From WTFV01 sp965203525 (GTDB taxonomy: Bacteria; Acidobacteriota; Vicinamibacteria; Vicinamibacterales; UBA8438): a stretch of DNA of 64,000 nucleotides. The position numbers and the translations under genes were made by a program. The stretch's first letter is position 1, and every line of letters begins with the position of its first letter. The stretch covers positions 3,658,001 to 3,722,000 of the forward strand of contig OZ241898.1 in assembly GCA_965203525.1 (NCBI GenBank). Reading direction: 5' to 3'. The notes beneath the pieces were generated by a model. It saw only the letters and a program-made list of their open reading frames with translations, did not search any database and was not told where the DNA came from. Positions 62,680 to 64,000 of the stretch are shown here, one piece after another.

Positions 62680-64000
62680 TTGAGCCCTTCCCCCTACACC
62701 GAGGACACCCTCGTCCAGCAGACCACCGCCGACTGCCTGGAGGGGCTCGGCTGGGAGTCGGTCTACGCCCACAACCGCGAGGACTTCGGCCCCGGCGGAC
62801 TGCTCGGCCGCGCGTCGGACCGCGAGGTGGTGCTGACCCGCCCGTTGCGCGCGGCGCTGGCGGCGCTGAACCCGGACCTGCCGGAAGAAGCGTACGACGA
62901 GGCGGTGCGGCGGCTCGCCGGAACCGTCGTCTCGCAGACCCTCGTCGCCGCCAACCGCGAACGGTACGGCCTGATCCGCGACGGCGTGCCGGTCGCCTTC
63001 CGCGGCGGCGACGGCCGGCGGACGCGCCGCCGGCTGCGGGTGATCGACTTCGACGAGCCGGAGAACAACCGCTTCCTCTGCGTGCGCGAGCCGTGGGTGC
63101 GCGGCGACCTGTACCGGCGCCGGCCCGACGTCGTCGGGTTCGTCAACGGCCTGCCGCTGCTGTTCATCGAGTGCAAGAACATCCACCGCGACCTGAAGAC
63201 GGCGTTCGAGAACAACTACGCGGACTACCGCGACACCGTGCCGCACCTCTTCCACCACAACGCGGTGGTGATGTTCGGCAACGGCGAGAAGGCGAAGGTC
63301 GGCTCGATCACCAGCCACTGGGGCCACTTCCACGAGTGGAAGCGGCTGGCCGAAGAAGAGCCGGGCGCGGTGGACATGGAGACGGCGCTGAAGGGCGTCT
63401 GCGGCCGGCGCAACTTCACGGACCTCGTGGAGAACTTCATCCTCTTCGACGACTCCACCGGCGAGACGCGGAAGATCCTGGCCCGCAACCACCAGTTCCT
63501 CGGCGTGAACCGCGCCGTCGAGGCCGTGCGCGGGCGGAAGGACCGCGAAGGGAAGCTCGGCGTCTTCTGGCATACCCAGGGGGCCGGCAAGAGCTATTCG
63601 ATGGTGATGTTCACCCGCAAGGTGCGCCGCCGGCTGGGCGGCCACTTCACGTTCCTGGTGCTCACCGACCGCGACGACCTCGACACGCAGATCTACAAGA
63701 CCTTCGCCGGCTGCGGCGTCGTGGACCACGACCGCGACCCGTGCCGGGCCGCCAGCGGCGAGCACCTGAGCCGGTTGCTGGGCGAGCACAAGTCGCACGT
63801 CTTCTCGCTCATCCAGAAGTTCAACCAGGACGTCGCCCCCGCCGCCGGCTGGACGCGGCGCGACGACGTCATCGTCGTCAGCGACGAGGCGCACCGCACG
63901 CAGTACGGCCGGCTCGCCCTGAACCTGCGCAACGCCCTGCCGCGGGCGAGTTACATCGGGTTCACCGGCACCCCGCTCTTCACCGGAGACGAGCTCACGC
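62680..64000 (+). CDS. hsdR: Type I restriction-modification system, endonuclease/translocase subunit (3' end outside window)
   Basis: First 440 codons of HsdR. TTG 62680 is chosen for its fit to the promoter and because MSPSPYTEDTLVQQTTADCL is the family start. PD-(D/E)XK nuclease: RRPDVVGFVNGLPLLFIECKN (D...E-C-K, about 145-167). Helicase motor: Walker A FWHTQGAGKSYSMVMF (about 297), DRDDLDTQ, DEAH box IVVSDEAHRTQYGRLAL (about 397), YIGFTGTPLF (motif III). Cuts unmethylated DNA after translocation together with HsdM and HsdS. Separated from hsdS by 2 kb of minus-strand accessory genes. Confidence 0.93.
   Translation, partial: MSPSPYTEDTLVQQTTADCLEGLGWESVYAHNREDFGPGGLLGRASDREVVLTRPLRAALAALNPDLPEEAYDEAVRRLAGTVVSQTLVAANRERYGLIRDGVPVAFRGGDGRRTRRRLRVIDFDEPENNRFLCVREPWVRGDLYRRRPDVVGFVNGLPLLFIECKNIHRDLKTAFENNYADYRDTVPHLFHHNAVVMFGNGEKAKVGSITSHWGHFHEWKRLAEEEPGAVDMETALKGVCGRRNFTDLVENFILFDDSTGETRKILARNHQFLGVNRAVEAVRGRKDREGKLGVFWHTQGAGKSYSMVMFTRKVRRRLGGHFTFLVLTDRDDLDTQIYKTFAGCGVVDHDRDPCRAASGEHLSRLLGEHKSHVFSLIQKFNQDVAPAAGWTRRDDVIVVSDEAHRTQYGRLALNLRNALPRASYIGFTGTPLFTGDELT

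Noticed and set aside
62459..62683. 74-codon plus-strand ORF upstream of hsdR
   Set aside because: Low-complexity composition, overlaps the hsdR promoter, no homology recognised.

Overview
The window is high-GC bacterial DNA. It carries two ADOP-type (Acidobacterial duplicated orphan permease) MacB/FtsX proteins, a complete division and cell wall (dcw) cluster, a meso-diaminopimelate-type MurE signature (DNPRSEDP) and many restriction-modification genes. Together these point to an acidobacterium, most likely of the Vicinamibacteria type. No rRNA or other marker is present to prove this, so the assignment is inference.

Layout. 1-6.4 kb: a cut-off type IIL/IIG methyltransferase-nuclease, a decayed ADOP tail and two ADOP permeases (minus strand). 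6.4-10.3 kb: minisatellites, an ECF sigma factor whose end was altered by a 77-bp tandem duplication, a DUF3696-like ATPase with a frameshifted PIN partner, and a Uma2 nuclease. 10.3-15.9 kb (minus): glycosyltransferase, citrate synthase, lepA and lepB, apparently one transcription unit; two junctions carry tandem duplications that create small GTGA-coupled ORFs. 16-24.3 kb (plus): larB, mutS2, dnaG and rpoD, a CAT-anticodon tRNA with a terminator, a zinc-ribbon protein and acpS. 24.4-41.3 kb (minus): mraZ-rsmH-ftsL-ftsI-murE-murF-mraY-murD-ftsW-murG-murC-ftsQ-ftsA-ftsZ, driven by a clear promoter followed by four 10-bp-spaced MraZ boxes. 41.6-52.8 kb: YchF-like GTPase, murJ, a type IIL restriction-modification gene bounded by 43-bp direct repeats that include the murJ 3' end, a rhomboid protease, a cupin, a fused alpha/beta E1 dehydrogenase with a possible coupled leader peptide, and a beta-propeller lipid- or envelope-side protein. 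53-64 kb: a restriction island with an AT-richer m4C-type methyltransferase and a small truncated partner, wreckage of an older type I system (hsdR 3' end, hsdS 3' end, hsdR 5' end), an AlbA/HATPase protein, an ISKra4-type transposase scrap, then a type I system hsdM-hsdS...hsdR whose S-R interval holds three minus-strand genes or remnants.

How it works together. The dcw block and murJ supply peptidoglycan precursor synthesis, lipid II flipping and the divisome. The larB-mutS2-dnaG-rpoD block resembles the macromolecular synthesis operon. The flanks and the right third are accessory defence DNA with at least four restriction-modification loci.

Most unusual signals: (i) tandem duplications of about 57-98 bp that straddle gene ends; at lepA-lepB and glycosyltransferase-citrate synthase they produce mini-ORFs that both begin and end in GTGA overlaps; (ii) three promoters with a start codon exactly 8 nt after the -10 box, implying leaderless mRNAs; (iii) direct repeats around the type IIL gene; (iv) a recognisable history of type I system loss and replacement. 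All calls come from reading the sequence; no database search was run.
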